Below are positions 1 through 11,455 of a stretch of DNA of 64,000 nt, piece by piece. This DNA is from Solen grandis (lineage: Eukaryota; Mollusca; Bivalvia; Adapedonta; Solenidae): assembly GCA_021229015.1 (NCBI GenBank), contig CM037788.1, forward strand, positions 38,340,024 to 38,404,023, read 5' to 3'. The notes beneath the pieces are model-generated. The model was not told the origin of the DNA, made no database searches, and worked only from the letters and a program-made list of their open reading frames with translations. A program made the position numbers and the translations under genes. Every line of letters starts with the position of its first letter. The first letter of the stretch is position 1.

Positions 1-38
1 TCCGTATCTTTGTTTTGTAATGTCTGTAGCTGATCAAA

Positions 39-190
39 GTGCTTTTTCATATAGCTGCAATGCGTTCCAATAAAGTGCAATATCTAGACTTAGACCCCAA
101 TTTATATTATAGTGAGGGCCAATATAATTCTGTATCTAGACATGGGCTTAGACTTAAAATGGAACTGCACTGTATAACTGTTGAAAAGAT
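39..190 (+). repeat. Fragment of CACTGTA-TIR repeat family
   Basis: The sequence matches the roughly 68-bp unit seen at 4920-5216: 'ccaataaagtgcaatatctagac', then a 'ccccaat' stretch, then 'aatggaactgcactgt'. It is the internal and right end of a short terminal-inverted-repeat element. The 85-aa reading frame over it is repeat-derived, because the same peptide flavour recurs in every copy of the unit. The 191-640 stretch holds nothing else I recognise. Confidence 0.55.
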
Positions 191-640
191 ATATGGTTCA
201 TCATTTTTCAGTTTAAAAGCAACAACAATTTCTGACATAACTGAATACCGAAAAAGCATAGATTTTCATCAGTTCAGTGGCATTGAATTCCATTGAATTT
301 GTGTAAGCATTTCATAGGTATGTTTAATTGTTGGCACATGCTCTAGTAAACCCTTGGAGTTTTGTGGTGCTAATATTACAGGTTAAACATCAACAAAAAC
401 AGCAAAAATCAGCCCTCCGTGAAAATGAATAACAAAGGATAGAAAATTTTAGGTAAGGAAAGTATAAAAAGTGGCAAATTTATGCAAGCAATGGTCAGTA
501 TCTTATTTAATTCAACTAGCCGTAGATTCAGTCTTCATCTTCATCAGGGCATCAGGGTTAGATATTTTTTAAGCAAAACAATTGTTATTAGGACCAATTG
601 CGATTTAAGACTGGAAATATAGTTCAACATTTTTTTTAAT

Positions 641-836
641 ACAGTATAGTTCCTTTATAATGCTCTCCATTATAACACAAATTCTAGTTATCATGGTCCA
701 AAATTGAACCACAAATCTTTATTTCACTCATTGTTTAATGACTTAAGGTTCGTTGTTACAAACTCTTGACAAGGTCCAATATAAAGCAGTATCTCAAATA
801 CAGGGTTATAATGGAGCAGCTGCACTGTGCAGTGTG
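641..836 (+). repeat. CACTGTA-family short TIR element (~196 bp)
   Basis: The left end reads 'acagtatag' followed by 'ctctccattataa'. The right end reads 'ttataatggagc' followed by 'tgcactgt', so the two ends are inverted relatives. The interior shares the stretch around 'ggtccaaaattgaacc' and 'cttgacaaggtccaat' with the copy at 4773-5216. It has no coding capacity and is probably a non-autonomous DNA transposon. The superfamily is not determined. The stretch 837-1110 holds only AT-rich DNA. Confidence 0.6.
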
Positions 837-1110
837 GTTTAATTTAGAGCAGTATGTAGACTTACACCTCAGGTATAGCTTGATAATGGATCTCCAGGAG
901 ACTGTGTGTCTCGATTGTGTTCAGTGTTATTTTTCAGCTTATAATTTTTACTTGTGATTTTTTACTTTTGTTAATCAGCCATTAAGTTCTTGGGTTATTA
1001 AACATTCCAAACTAAAGGAACAATCTTGTCAAAGCATCAGTCTTCATTCATATTTAATTACTTATGATGTCTTGCTTCTTGCAGACGAGCCTGTTATTTG
1101 TTATTTCTTT

Positions 1111-1352
1111 TTAACCCTTTCCCTCATAGAGGAAACCATGAAAAGACCTATGGGAACAGCATAAAACAAGATCAGCCTGTGAGTAACTCGCAGGCTGATC
1201 AGGTTTTATGCTGTTCGCTGCTCCTCAGTGGTCTGGAAATGAGGATTTTGTAATTAAATTTGGTAAGGTTTAACTGTGGTTTTCTGCAGATCAGGCTTTA
1301 TGTGGAACCTATTGAGTGCGTCAAAATGAGTCTATATGAGGGAAAGGGTTAA
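1111..1352 (+). repeat. TTAA-flanked hairpin MITE, copy 1 (242 bp)
   Basis: It starts TTAACCCTTTCCCTCATA and ends with the inverted counterpart TATGAGGGAAAGGGTTAA. TTAA sits at both edges, as expected for piggyBac-type insertion, and the CCCT terminal bases are also piggyBac-like. The middle folds into a long stem: 'acagcataaaac' and 'gatcagcctg' pair with 'caggctgatc' and 'gttttatgctgt'. Three further copies lie at 16413, 26457 and 51265, and copies 1 to 3 are each 242 bp. The piggyBac assignment is inference from TTAA plus CCCT. Confidence 0.85.
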
Positions 1353-3000
1353 GCTGTTTATTACTGTTTATGTCAAATCTGTCATATAATTATATAAGTT
1401 CATATACATCTATTGTACACATAAGATGAACATTTTCAAGGGGATGATTTACTAAACCTATAAACTAAACCTTTAAATTGACATTAACCACTGGATTTCT
1501 GATCCTTTTAAGGGATGGGGGCTACATTTTAATCAAGTGTATTTCGTCCAGTGTTACAAAACATAAGCTGAGACTTACTATATTTCGTAGTATTTAAAGG
1601 GAAAATTACCAGAAAGTTTTTTTTTTTTTTTTTTGGTAAATTCATCTATTATTAAAGAAGAAATTGACTATTTTAGATTCCTCATTGATCTAGATAAAAA
1701 ATAAAAGAGTCTGGAAATTGAAAGTTAATGGCCTAAAAAATGTATATTTCCAGCTTTGACACCAGAGCACATCATGCTCAAGTTGAGCTGTTAAGATCAA
1801 CCTCTGTCGCCATGCATTGTCCGTCATCAACAACTTCCTTTAAATGACATCTCCTCTGAAACCAGTGGTAGAAAATGATGAAGCTTAGCATGAATAATCC
1901 TTGGTAGGCCATTCACAAAAGTTATTAAAATAAACTGATGATCTATGCAGAGCTCTGCAACAAAATTTTATTTAAAAACAAAAAGAACAGTTAAAGAACT
2001 CTTCTCCTCGGAAACCAATTGTCAGAATTTAGTTTCATTTGATACAAAGAGGCACCTCAATGACATGGCCCTCTACCATAATTGCTGAAATAAAGCTGAT
2101 CTCTTGAAAAATTAGGCCCACATGGGGTTAACTAATTCCCATATACACTCCATATAGCTTATTTCAAAATTCTGAATGATGTTTTGTTTTGCACCAGTGA
2201 AAACCTCTTGGTCCCTTACTATAGTTTCTTAATGGTTTATTCCTAGGAAAATGAAGCCTCCAGTTAGTAGGCTAATGTAATCTAAATAGAAACTTGAGAA
2301 TACTTCAATTGTATCTGAGATTTGAATCTGTTTGCTTCCGAAAGTAACTGCAGGTAAAATCAGGTGACCTGAATTGTTTTAGTTAGCCTGATGGTACTCT
2401 GGTGTGCAATCTAGGGTCACCATGGCCCTCTTGTTTAAATTCAGAAGTGCCAGACCTGGATTGGAGGTTATAAATGCTGTTAATTAGTCTAGCTTGTTAA
2501 TTAGTCTCTGTCCTGCCATAATGTGCGTCATTAAATGTGTTTTTGTTGTCGTCATTATCCCTTGCAAAAATCAATGCAGACTTTGTTAATTAAATATTTG
2601 TCTGCATCTGTATGTTGTTAATTACTTTCTGTAAAGCAAACTTCACATGATACATTGCAATACATGTACATTATAATTTTCGCATTTTTAAACTTGTATT
2701 AGTTTGTTTTAGAGTACTTGATTTTTTAATCATGTTCATTTTCCAATAGCTACTTGAATTCTTATATGAATATCTCAAGTTGCAAAACTTTTATCACAAG
2801 CCTTTAAAGCTACATTTCTTTATTACCAGTATAAATATAAAACTACATTTGTTTTTGTTGCCATAGTTAGCATTTTTGCAATCAGTTGTTTACTTAAAAA
2901 TATAAATACATATATATTTCAGACCAATTCCTGCTCTTTCCATTAAAGCGCATTAACCATTAAAACAGTTCATTACCCCAAGTAGTTCATATTCTCGTAT
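1353..3000. other. Non-coding AT-rich stretch
   Basis: Apart from the repeat at 1753-1960 I see no exon-like frame, splice pair or structured element. A T-run lies near 1618-1634. The 2470-2640 stretch contains several 'gttaattag' motifs without clear periodicity. Confidence 0.6.
1753..1960 (-). repeat. 'caggtgagctaa' repeat family, degenerate minus copy
   Basis: On the minus strand it reads: a stretch containing 'catggatcaagtttatttta'-like sequence, the '...tttcagaggagatgtcattt' block, then the end with the gagc(a)-type hairpin. The better copies are at 10719-11078 (minus), 16738-17723 (plus) and 31604-32100 (plus). It is an interspersed non-coding repeat of the kind common in bivalve genomes. 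Confidence 0.55.
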
Positions 3001-3643
3001 ACACTGTAGATCCATTACGACATTGCTCCATTGCAAAGCAAATACCCCTGCCATGGACACCTAGTTACGATGTCGAAACGTCTTGTGGCGAATCCTTCGG
3101 GCCAGCGACGTTACGATTCCATGTTCATAATTTATTGGAGCAAAATTGATTTTCGTCAATACGGCTTGACAGTGGATTTTGCAACTATAAATCGGTGTAT
3201 CTTATGAAAGTGTTACCGATTTTGGTCGTATTTTCAAAAGAAAACACTTTGCAACCCTTCAATACACAAACATTTTCAAAATCATCGGATTTCGTTTTCG
3301 AGTTGAATGGTACCGGAAGATCAGATTAGAACACAGTAACACACGTCGGTTTCAGAAAAAGTGCTTACAAACTTCGAAAATGACATTGACGATACTTTTC
3401 TCGCTTTGTGATAGGAGATTAATTGTCAATAGATAGCCCAATGTGTTTTTAGTTGCATATTTTTGCTTCATCTTCTTGAAAAATCAGCGGTTGTGAATCA
3501 CGACCGCTCTGCTCCATAGAGTATATAGGGACGGATTTACTACCGTGTCGAGCGCTAGCGAGACACAAGGTAGTAACATTACTTCTAATGGACACCAAGT
3601 CAAGAGTAACAATCGAGTAAAGGGTAAAATGGAGCAACACTGT
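3001..3643 (+). repeat. CACTGTA-ended element with CpG-rich interior (~640 bp)
   Basis: The left end 'acactgtagatccattac' continues into 'ttgctccattg'. The right end has 'aaaatggagcaa' then 'cactgtg', so 'ttgctccatt' is inverted at the two ends. The interior differs from other copies and is clearly richer in CG dinucleotides than the flanks (for example around 3060-3110 and 3530-3570). A 63-aa frame on the minus strand at 3449-3640 has no recognisable motif. It may be a longer member of the short-TIR family. Confidence 0.4.
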
Positions 3644-3651
3644 GTCTGAAA

Positions 3652-4772
3652 AAAATCCTTTTCGAGAAAAAAATATATATTACTAATTTCTGTTAGTAGG
3701 CATACATTACTTTGCCATATTGTTTTTATGATAGAAAAAAATGCTTACAGGTTAAATATTAAAAAAAGAGGAAGAATAATGGTGCATCATTTTTAGACCG
3801 TTGGTAACCGTCAGTTTTACATAGCAGTAAATCAAATGCAGGAATTGCTGATTTGAATTAATACCACAGCCATTTTCACCGTCCGGTATCTATCTGCACC
3901 CAGTAGTGTATCATTTTAGTGTGATTGTAAGATATGTAATTTATGAATGGAACCTCAGTCCGGATTGTTATGAAACAAAGCACCTAAGGAACTGAGAGAC
4001 TGCCAGTGGTGTTTTCATGAAACAAAGAGCAAGTTTAGCTGACTTACTACTAATTACTAGAATTGCAGGAAAACGTGAGTTGAGTTTTTGGCATCAATGA
4101 CCCTTGCCTCTTATCAAGTTAACGCTTGAATTAGAATTATAGTTTTTTTCACTAGGTAATTCTGCGGACAGTCTTTCTGCGCATCATGCACTTTGATTTT
4201 GTTGAGGTCTGTTGTCATATCAATAGATTGACTGCTAGCCAAAGATTAGATGGGCAGAACTGATGGTTTATTCTCTCTGGACACTTTCAAGATAAAAACT
4301 GTTAAGGTTGAGAAAGAATGAGCCTGACAGAAACAGGCAGAAAATGCAGTCATTTGATAAAAAATGAGTTGAAATGATGTGGCAGTTGCCATGGAAATGC
4401 AGGGGTTGTAAGGTGATATTGATCATTGGTTGGTGTGTTGTCTGGTGCTCACTGATCAGTCATTGTGCCAGGTTTGTTGTCCCCCCAGTTTATCTCAAGC
4501 TTGGCTTTAATGGTCTGAGAATTTAGTTCAGGCATCAAGTAATGTCTAAAATATTCATATGTCCTCTGGTATGCTATTATTCAAAGGGGTCACCATGGTC
4601 TAGTGGTCACAGTTGCTTACTTATTTATCATTTAGCCTCGCATTGCCATTGGTTCAAGTATTGAACCCACCACTGATCATAAGACTCTAATTAGTTCTTA
4701 TTTGAAAAAAATTAACATTCTTCATATTCTATAAGCTATAATTGTGTCAATCTTCCTTACAGCTGCTTGGAT
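3652..4772. other. Non-coding stretch
   Basis: I found no exon-like frame or clear repeat. Around 4590-4690 there is 'ggtctagtggtcacagttg' followed by 'ggttcaagtattgaaccc', a weak, degenerate tRNA-like (SINE) remnant. Confidence 0.45.
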
Positions 4773-5216
4773 ACAGTATAGATCCATTACAGCGCACTCC
4801 ATTATGTTTCCAGTATAACATGGTCAAAAATGGACCTTGAATCTTTATTTTGATATTTGTTTGGTTGTTAGGTACATTGTCACAAGCTCTCAACAGTATC
4901 TTGAATTGGATGCATTATAATGGAGCTGAACTGGATGCAGACCACTGTAATGAAGTATCCTGATTTTGACTGAAATATAGCACTATAATGGGGCTGCTCT
5001 GTGTAGTGTGGACCAGTGTAATGCAGTACCTAGATTTTGACCAAAATTTAGTGTTAAAATGGAGCTGCACTGTGCAATGTGGACCAATGTAATGCAATTT
5101 CTGGATTTCTGTCCCAAATAAAATGTTATAATGGAGCTGCACTGTGCAGTGTGGACCAAAATAGCACAGTATCTAGACATGGACCCCAGTATAGTGTTAT
5201 AATGGAGCTGCACTGT
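4773..5216 (+). repeat. CACTGTA-family element with ~68-bp internal tandem repeat
   Basis: The left end 'acagtatagatccattac' leads to 'cactccattat', and the right end is 'ttataatggagctgcactgt'. From about 4920 the right-end unit is repeated about four times with a period near 65-70 bp. Each unit carries 'aatggRgctgcactgtgcagtgtggacca'-like sequence followed by a 'tctaga'-type block. Expansion of the terminal unit explains the two overlapping 75-76 aa minus frames here, which are artefacts. Confidence 0.65.
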
Positions 5217-5608
5217 ATTTAATTAAGTTTCACTTGTATTTTTCAGTACATGTATGTTTAAAAAGGCAAATAATTTTTTGTTTAGAAATAATTATCAGCT
5301 TTGTAATCTCTAAAAGCATTAATGCCTACTGACTTAATAACATCAGTGCATATCCTAGTAAAACACTTCACTCATATATATTTCTTTTGTATAGAGAGGA
5401 TACCAAATCCATGTTATTTGCTACCAGTTGATTGTTATCATGGGAACTTATATCTGTGATATGCTAAGTGTATATATCATTGTTTCTAGTTTTGAAAGTC
5501 TTTATATTTGTTACAGTGATGTTTCTGTGTTTGTTAAGATCTGTATTATCTATGTGTCATATATTTTTTCTGTGTATTTGCATCTCATGATTTAGTAAAG
5601 TTTTTACT

Positions 5609-5840
5609 CACAGTGTAGACCAATTACCACACGCTCCATTATAATGCCTTTTAATGCCTGTACAACACTGTTAATGCCAAGGTCACAAGTCATGAATTGG
5701 TTAATGTTCTCATGTAATTTTGACCATACATAAGATTAGCCAATATCAATATATACTTAACTTTACTTACTACAAAAACAGCACAGTCCAATAGCTAGGT
5801 TTGAACCCCCGAAACAGTGTTATAATGGATCTTCACTGTA
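5609..5840 (+). repeat. CACTGTA-family TIR element (~232 bp)
   Basis: The left end is 'cacagtgtagaccaattacc' then 'cgctccattataa'. The right end is 'ttataatggatcttcactgta'. The ends are inverted over about 30 bp with a few mismatches. This is the clearest short member of the family in the window. The interior is non-coding. Confidence 0.65.
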
Positions 5841-6162
5841 GTGTGTGTCTAACTTGGATATTTCCAATATCATAATTAAGTATTTCTATTATTCAGGCAG
5901 TTACCAAGCTATATTACAATATATCAGGGTATAATCAATTATTAGTAAGAGTGAAATTTTTGCAGACAGGGATGTATGTTAAAATGTGATTTGTGCATTA
6001 TGCCTGTGAATTGTACTGGTACAAATATATGAAACTATGCCTGCTTCTTTAATGAAATAGAAGCGGTACGTAGGAGTCATGCGTGTTGCCCTGTCCTGTC
6101 TATTATCCATTTAGATACATTAATATTCACATTTCTATATGAACAGAAAAAAATAGTTTACA

Positions 6163-6370
6163 GTAATCCTTACAATGCTGTGGGCTCTTGTGACTGCTTT
6201 TGCGACCAGTGCAGACCAAGATCAGCTGGCACATCAGTGTGATCTAATCATGATCTGCACTGTTCCCTATTCAGTCAATTTCAGCAAGCATCCCCATAAA
6301 CAATTAATGGTACAGTCCAAAATGAAGAAAGGATAAGTCCAATTAGGAAATTTAGTATGGTAAGGGTTAA
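6163..6370 (+). repeat. TTAA MITE, second subfamily, copy 1 (~208 bp)
   Basis: It begins GTAATCCTTACAATGCTG (TTAA degraded to GTAA) and ends AAGGGTTAA. The interior holds the blocks 'gcgaccagtgcagaccaag' and 'catgatctgcactg', which are mutually inverted and form a hairpin. The same architecture occurs at 22342-22536. It is related to the 1111 family in TTAA and terminal bases but not in interior sequence. Confidence 0.7.
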
Positions 6371-6569
6371 TTATGGTATTGCCCCACGTAACTCATCATA
6401 TGAAGAGAAACATCTTTGAAGTGTCCATGTAGATATTTAGTTTCATCATGTTCCATTACACAAGTATCCCTATACATTTAAAGGATTGAAATCAGTCCCT
6501 ATCATAAGCTGCCAAATCCATTATTTCTGTTTCTGATTTTGTGTATTTGAAGAAAAGTACTGAATTAAC

Positions 6570-6765
6570 TTTCCATGAATATATTTATTAGATATGCAGG
6601 ATAGTGCATGTTTCATGAATGTTAATTGGGTACTCACTATAAATGTTTAATGTCTCATGAATATTAGTTAGACATGCAGTAAAACTTTTAATTTTTCATG
6701 AATATTAATTAGAAATACAGTATAAATCCAAAAATTTTTCATGAATTTTTATTAGGTATGCATAC
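6570..6765 (+). repeat. Degenerate ~60-bp tandem repeat
   Basis: Four or five imperfect units each carry 'tttcatgaatattaattag' or a close variant, followed by 'atgcagta' and an A/T-rich filler. The period is roughly 55-65 bp. It is non-coding. Confidence 0.55.
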
Positions 6766-7560
6766 ATTTTGGATGTGATGGGTTTGAAACACTACTTTTT
6801 CTTCTACCAATATTTTATTTAGTTCAGTCATAAACTCGCCAGCATGATGCGTTTTACTGAATCTATTGCTTTTTCCCTTTTACACAATGGTGTACAACAG
6901 AAAAGCAAAATCAAAGTGAAAACAGTTTCCAGTTTGAATAGGTCTTACAGTGTTTCTTCATGGTTGCCAAAGCACTGAGGAGTATCAAACAGTATAAAAC
7001 CTGGTCAGTCTCTGACTTTTGCACTTGCAGGCTGATCTGCTTTTATAAGTTACTTCCATGATATCTTTCTTGTGGCATCATAAGATTAAAATTTTTTGTA
7101 TGTAATGTATTAAGATACTATTCATAAGGACAGGTACAGTAAAACTGTAAAAATCCATTAAGCAACTGTGCTAAATCCTAGATTTGCTCTCGGTCCTAGA
7201 ATGGCCCTTAATAAGAAATAGACTTAATGGTCCTCAGACACTTTCAGAAAGAATCATTCATCTTATCTTCAGATTTGTACTCAGCTTCACAAGAGATCTG
7301 ATTTTCCTAAATAAAGGTTGCTAAAACCTTACTGGCTACATAGAGATTCGATAATATTGACCCTGCAATACCTTCATGTGGGCCATTCAGGTACATCTTG
7401 TGATAGGAACATTGTGTTGTTTGTCATGATAGTGTCATGTTTTGTAATCCGATACACATTGCTATGTTTTTTATGTATGCTTTTCCTATAATCAGCAGGT
7501 AATAAGATAATCAGCATTTAATTAGATATCAACTGAGGTGTATATATGGTATAAAAATAT

Positions 7561-7830
7561 TGTTACAGGTAATGCAGTCATAAAGGTTCAGAACAACAGT
7601 CATAAAGGATAATGCTAGTTCTAAGAACAATGCAGTCATAAAGGATAATGTAACTTCTAAGAACAAAGCAGTCATAAAAGAAAATGCATCTTCAAAGAAC
7701 AATGCAAACTCTTGTAGGATAATGCAGCTTCTAAGAGCAATGCAGTTATAAAGGATAATGCAACTCCTTAGAATATTGTTGTCATGAAGGATAATAAATC
7801 TTGCAGTCATAAAGGATAACACAACCTTTT
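7561..7830 (+). repeat. ~36-bp degenerate tandem repeat
   Basis: The unit is 'aatgcagtcataaaggataa' followed by 'tgcaacttctaagaac', repeated about seven times with drop-outs. The 97-aa minus-strand frame across it (recurrent LSFMTALF-type peptide) is a product of the repeat, not a gene. Confidence 0.75.
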
Positions 7831-8110
7831 ATTGCTCCTTCCCTTGGGAAGGAACATCTATAGTCGTTCCTCGCTACTTGCCTGATATAAGATGAGCAGC
7901 TGAGAAGATGTTTGCCTGCTCAGTTTTATGTGTACTTCATGATTCTTACAATGAGACAGGATCCAGCCTGAAGTCACGTGATATCAAAGTCTGCCATTTT
8001 AGCTTTTTTTTATGACGTGCATGTTTTCTGTCAAGTCTACAGCAAATCAGTGGCAAATATTGGGTGTCAGTCTAATAGGTGCACGTGGGTTTAAATTACA
8101 GCTTCCTGTT

Positions 8111-8596
8111 GTCCCAATAAAGAAAATACGATGTTATCCTAAATTGAACTTAGCCCTAAAAAAGTCCCGATAAAGAAAATACGATGTCATCCTAAATTGA
8201 ACTTAGCCCTAAAAAAGTCCCGATAAAGAAAATACGATGTCATCCTAAATTGAACTTAGCCCTAAAAAAGTCCCGATAAAGAAAATACGATGTTATCCTA
8301 AATTGAACTTAGCCCTAAAAAAGTCCCGATAAAGAAAATACGATGTTATCCTAAATTGAACTTAAGCCCGCCCTAAATAATAGTATCCCGATAAAGAAAA
8401 TACGATGTATCCTAAATTGAACTTAGCCCTAAAAAAGTCCGATAAAGAAAATACGATGTCATCCTAAATTGAACTTAGCCCTAAAAAAGTCCCGATAAAG
8501 AAAATACGATGTTATCCTAAATTGAACTTAGCCCTAAAAAAGTCCGATAAAGAAAATACGATGTTATCCTAAATTGAACTTAGCCCTAAAAAAGTC
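8111..8596 (+). repeat. 53-bp minisatellite, ~9 units
   Basis: The unit runs 'gtcccgataaagaaaatacg', 'atgtcatcctaaattgaact', 'tagccctaaaaaa'. Units differ by only a few substitutions or single-base losses. One central unit (about 8360-8400) carries a longer insertion-like variant with 'cccgccctaaataatag'. Near identity indicates recent expansion. There are no spacers, so this is not a CRISPR-like array. Confidence 0.9.
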
Positions 8597-8833
8597 CTTG
8601 AGTTTCTTGCATTTTTGCTTCATTTCCTTTGCTACCATGATTTAAAGGAAAAAAAATGAACTTAGAAAGTTTTGACTTGGAGAAATTTACAACCATAATA
8701 TTCCATATATTTTGTCCTTTTTGTAGTCTAAGGTTATATCTTCCATATGAAAATGCCGAAAAACAGCTTTCAGTTAAGAAATGCCCTGGAAGGAACTTTT
8801 GGTAAACTAAAACTTCTAATAATTTAAATCTTT

Positions 8834-8965
8834 TACTATGCACTCCATTATAAAGCATAAAAGTATATAAGTATAACATATTTGGTATTTGGTTCAAACC
8901 ATTGACCCCATACCTTTATTATTTGTTGTCATGTGTTACAGTGTGGTCCAATAGAGCTGCATATA
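8834..8965 (+). repeat. CACTGTA-family fragment
   Basis: 'atgcactccattataa' marks the left-end block and 'cagtgtggtccaatagagctgca' the right-end block, with the 'ggttcaaaccattgacc' interior shared with other copies. Confidence 0.45.
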
Positions 8966-9093
8966 CATGGGTATCTATAATATACTGGGTCTAAGCTTGA
9001 ATCCCATCAACAATACTTGGATCCTATTAAATTTTAATTTCTTATAAATGCAGACCAATCTTGTTTTATGTAATACTCATGATTAAACTGGCA

Positions 9094-9288
9094 TACTGTA
9101 AAATATTGATTTTTGTTGACATTAAATTTCATTGATTATCTACCTAAGGGAATTTTGTGGGTACGTTTATTTGTGGATATAATGTTCAGAAAAGTCTATA
9201 TAAAAGACAAGTTTCATGGCGATTAATATTTGTGGATAAAAACTTCCACGAAAATTAGTGTCCCACAAAAATCAATGATTTCACAGTA
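9094..9288 (+). repeat. TACTGT fold-back MITE (~195 bp)
   Basis: The left end is 'tactgtaaaatattgatttt', and the right end is 'aaaatcaatgatttcacagta', its inverted partner. The interior carries 'catggcgattaatatttgtgg' and 'aacttccacgaaaatt', which recur at 34652-34895, 39735-39810 and 59878-60085. It is non-coding and widespread within this window. Confidence 0.75.
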
Positions 9289-10718
9289 ACCAGTTACTTT
9301 AACGAATAATATTTTTAAGAAATTGAATATTTTGGTATTTTTATTAAGGGTGTTAGATGATAGAAGCTGCCTCTAAGTATTTAATTATTACTTAGTGCTA
9401 AGGATGGAGCCTGTAATATTTTAGTTCATATTTTATCATATTGTCTTGTAATATAGTTATGAAGGTGCTAATTAATGATTTTATGTGCAACAAAAGGTCC
9501 CAGTTTTGGTATTGATATAAATTATTCCATTATATTACATCTAAGTAGTACACTGTAGCTTTATTGTTGCTATTTGAACACTTCCATATATTTATTTATC
9601 TCTATTTTATATTGAACATCAGATGGATGGTTTATGTTTATTGTTCAAGGATCCAATACCATATGTTTAAGGGTATATTTTTACTGCCAGAGTATATTGC
9701 TTTTTGTTATTATGCTTCTTTTATACAATTATTTTGCATATATTTTTGTGTAATAAAATTGTAACCTGAGATTTTGTTCACTGTGCATATCAAATTCGTA
9801 CTTTTTGATTTGGTATAAACAAGTTTCTGTTAATCAGTTAGTTATTATTATAGGAACACTGTTGTTTATTATTGGAAATAAATATGAAATATAATATTCA
9901 TTGTGTTATTTTTGCACATCCAAAAAGTAACATTACCTAATGTAATTCAGTGAAGGTGTTTTGTGTATTGAACATCTGTTGTGGATAAACCCAGTATCAT
10001 AACATCACTGGAGTGTTACATTTCACGGTACTTAAAAATCCACATAGTTATGCCATACTATTGTATCCTGTTTTGGGGGTATTTGTTACCACAGTGTTAC
10101 CCTCTACCCTGAGGGTAAATTGGGAGACATTGCACCACTCATTGATGTAGGCTATGGGTGATACTACAGCCTGTTAGAAAGTAGGAGACCCTGATCTGGC
10201 ATTATACTGAGGAAAACGGGGTATTATACCTTATGGTAGTTTGTCATGATACTGACACTAGAATTCTCAATCTAGAAGCATATCTGTGAGACTATTGTCC
10301 AGTAGTGCTGTGAAGGTTGTGTTACCACACCACAAGTAATATACCACTATGAGCTTACCATACTCAAGTTAGAAATGTCAAGGATCAAAAGTTTCAATTG
10401 TTTCCCAGATGAGTTATTTAACACAGTTCATGATAATAGGATATCTTGCATCCTCGGATAACCCACGTCTGCTGATTACAGTACTCTCCATACATCACCT
10501 GTGGGTTTTTTCATTACTGTTAAGTTGTTTAGATGGAAACGATACAGTTATCCATTTGAGTGCATGGTAGCTGCTCATATTGTTCTATATCCTATACCCC
10601 CCCCACCACTGATATTCTTACCTCCTCATGTATCCAAAACATAAATAGCATTAAACTAACCTGCACAACGAATTCCAAGGGGGGTATACTGGATTCAGCT
10701 TGTCTAGCTGTCTGTCAT
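9289..10718. other. Non-coding AT-rich stretch
   Basis: Nothing beyond low-complexity AT sequence and a short C-run near 10599. The 66-aa plus frame near 9564 is hydrophobic AT-derived noise. Confidence 0.55.
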
Positions 10719-11078
10719 TTTAGCTAACTTGAGCGCAATGTGCTCATGGTGAGCTGTTAGGATCACCCTGCGTTTGTCGTCGTGCATCGTCTGTCGTGTG
10801 CTGTCAACAATTTGCTTTAAACGACATCTCTGAAACTGCTGGACAGAATTTGATTTAACTTGGCAGGGATGATCCTTGGGTGAACCTTCACAAAAGTTGC
10901 TAAAATAAACTTGATCCATGTAGAACTCTGGTTACCATGGCAATGGAAAGAAAAAAATTAGGAAAACTTTAAAAATCATTTTCAAAACTACTGGCCAGAT
11001 TTCAAAATGGTTTGGTACAGATGTTCCTTGGGTAACCTTACACTTAGGTGAGCGATGGGGGCCTCTATGGCCCTCTTT
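10719..11078 (-). repeat. 'caggtgagctaa' repeat family, full minus copy
   Basis: On the minus strand it runs from 'agagggccatagaggcccc', through 'gctcacctaagtg', 'ttgaaatctggccagtag', 'ccatggtaaccagagttct', 'catggatcaagtttatttta' and 'agagatgtcgtttaaag', to an end with 'tcaccatgagcacattg' and 'gctaaaa'. The same blocks in the same order appear at 16738-17723. The short reading frames here are repeat-derived. Confidence 0.75.
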
Positions 11079-11088
11079 TTTTTTTTTT

Positions 11089-11450
11089 GTCTGGGCCATA
11101 ACTCAAAAGTATAAAAATTATCAAGATGAACCTTCATATGCGGATAGATCTCACTGAGGGGGAGCACAGTGACCAAGAACCATAACTCTCTGTCGTATGA
11201 TTTTGTAGATATTGCCTCTTGTAAACTTTCATACTTGATTTTTGTCTAGGTCATTACTCAAAAAGTATAAAAGGTATCAAGATGAAACTGCATATGTGGA
11301 TAGATCTCATTGAGGGGGGTGTAGTGATGAAGAACCATAACTCTCTGTTGTGTAATTTTGCTGTTATTACCCTTTGTGAATTTTCATACTTAATTTTTGT
11401 CAGGGCCTTAACTCAAAAAATATAAGAGGTATCAAGATGAAACTTTACAA
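11089..11450 (+). repeat. ~155-bp degenerate tandem repeat ('ggccataactcaaaa')
   Basis: Three units begin near 11089, 11250 and 11402. Each has a variant of 'gggccataactcaaaaagta' followed by 'taaaaggtatcaagatgaaa' and then 'gtggatagatctcattgagg' in the first two. This 'gggccataact' unit also occurs in the 14481 satellite and is characteristic of bivalve repeats in my experience. Confidence 0.6.
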
Positions 11451-11455
11451 TATCT

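Noticed and set aside
7529..7822. 97-codon minus-strand reading frame with repeated LSFMTALF peptides
   Set aside because: It is a translation of the 36-bp tandem repeat. There is no start context, splice sites or known motif.
8111..8596. Regularly spaced 53-bp repeats resembling a CRISPR array
   Set aside because: Units are head-to-tail with no unique spacers, and the genome is eukaryotic.
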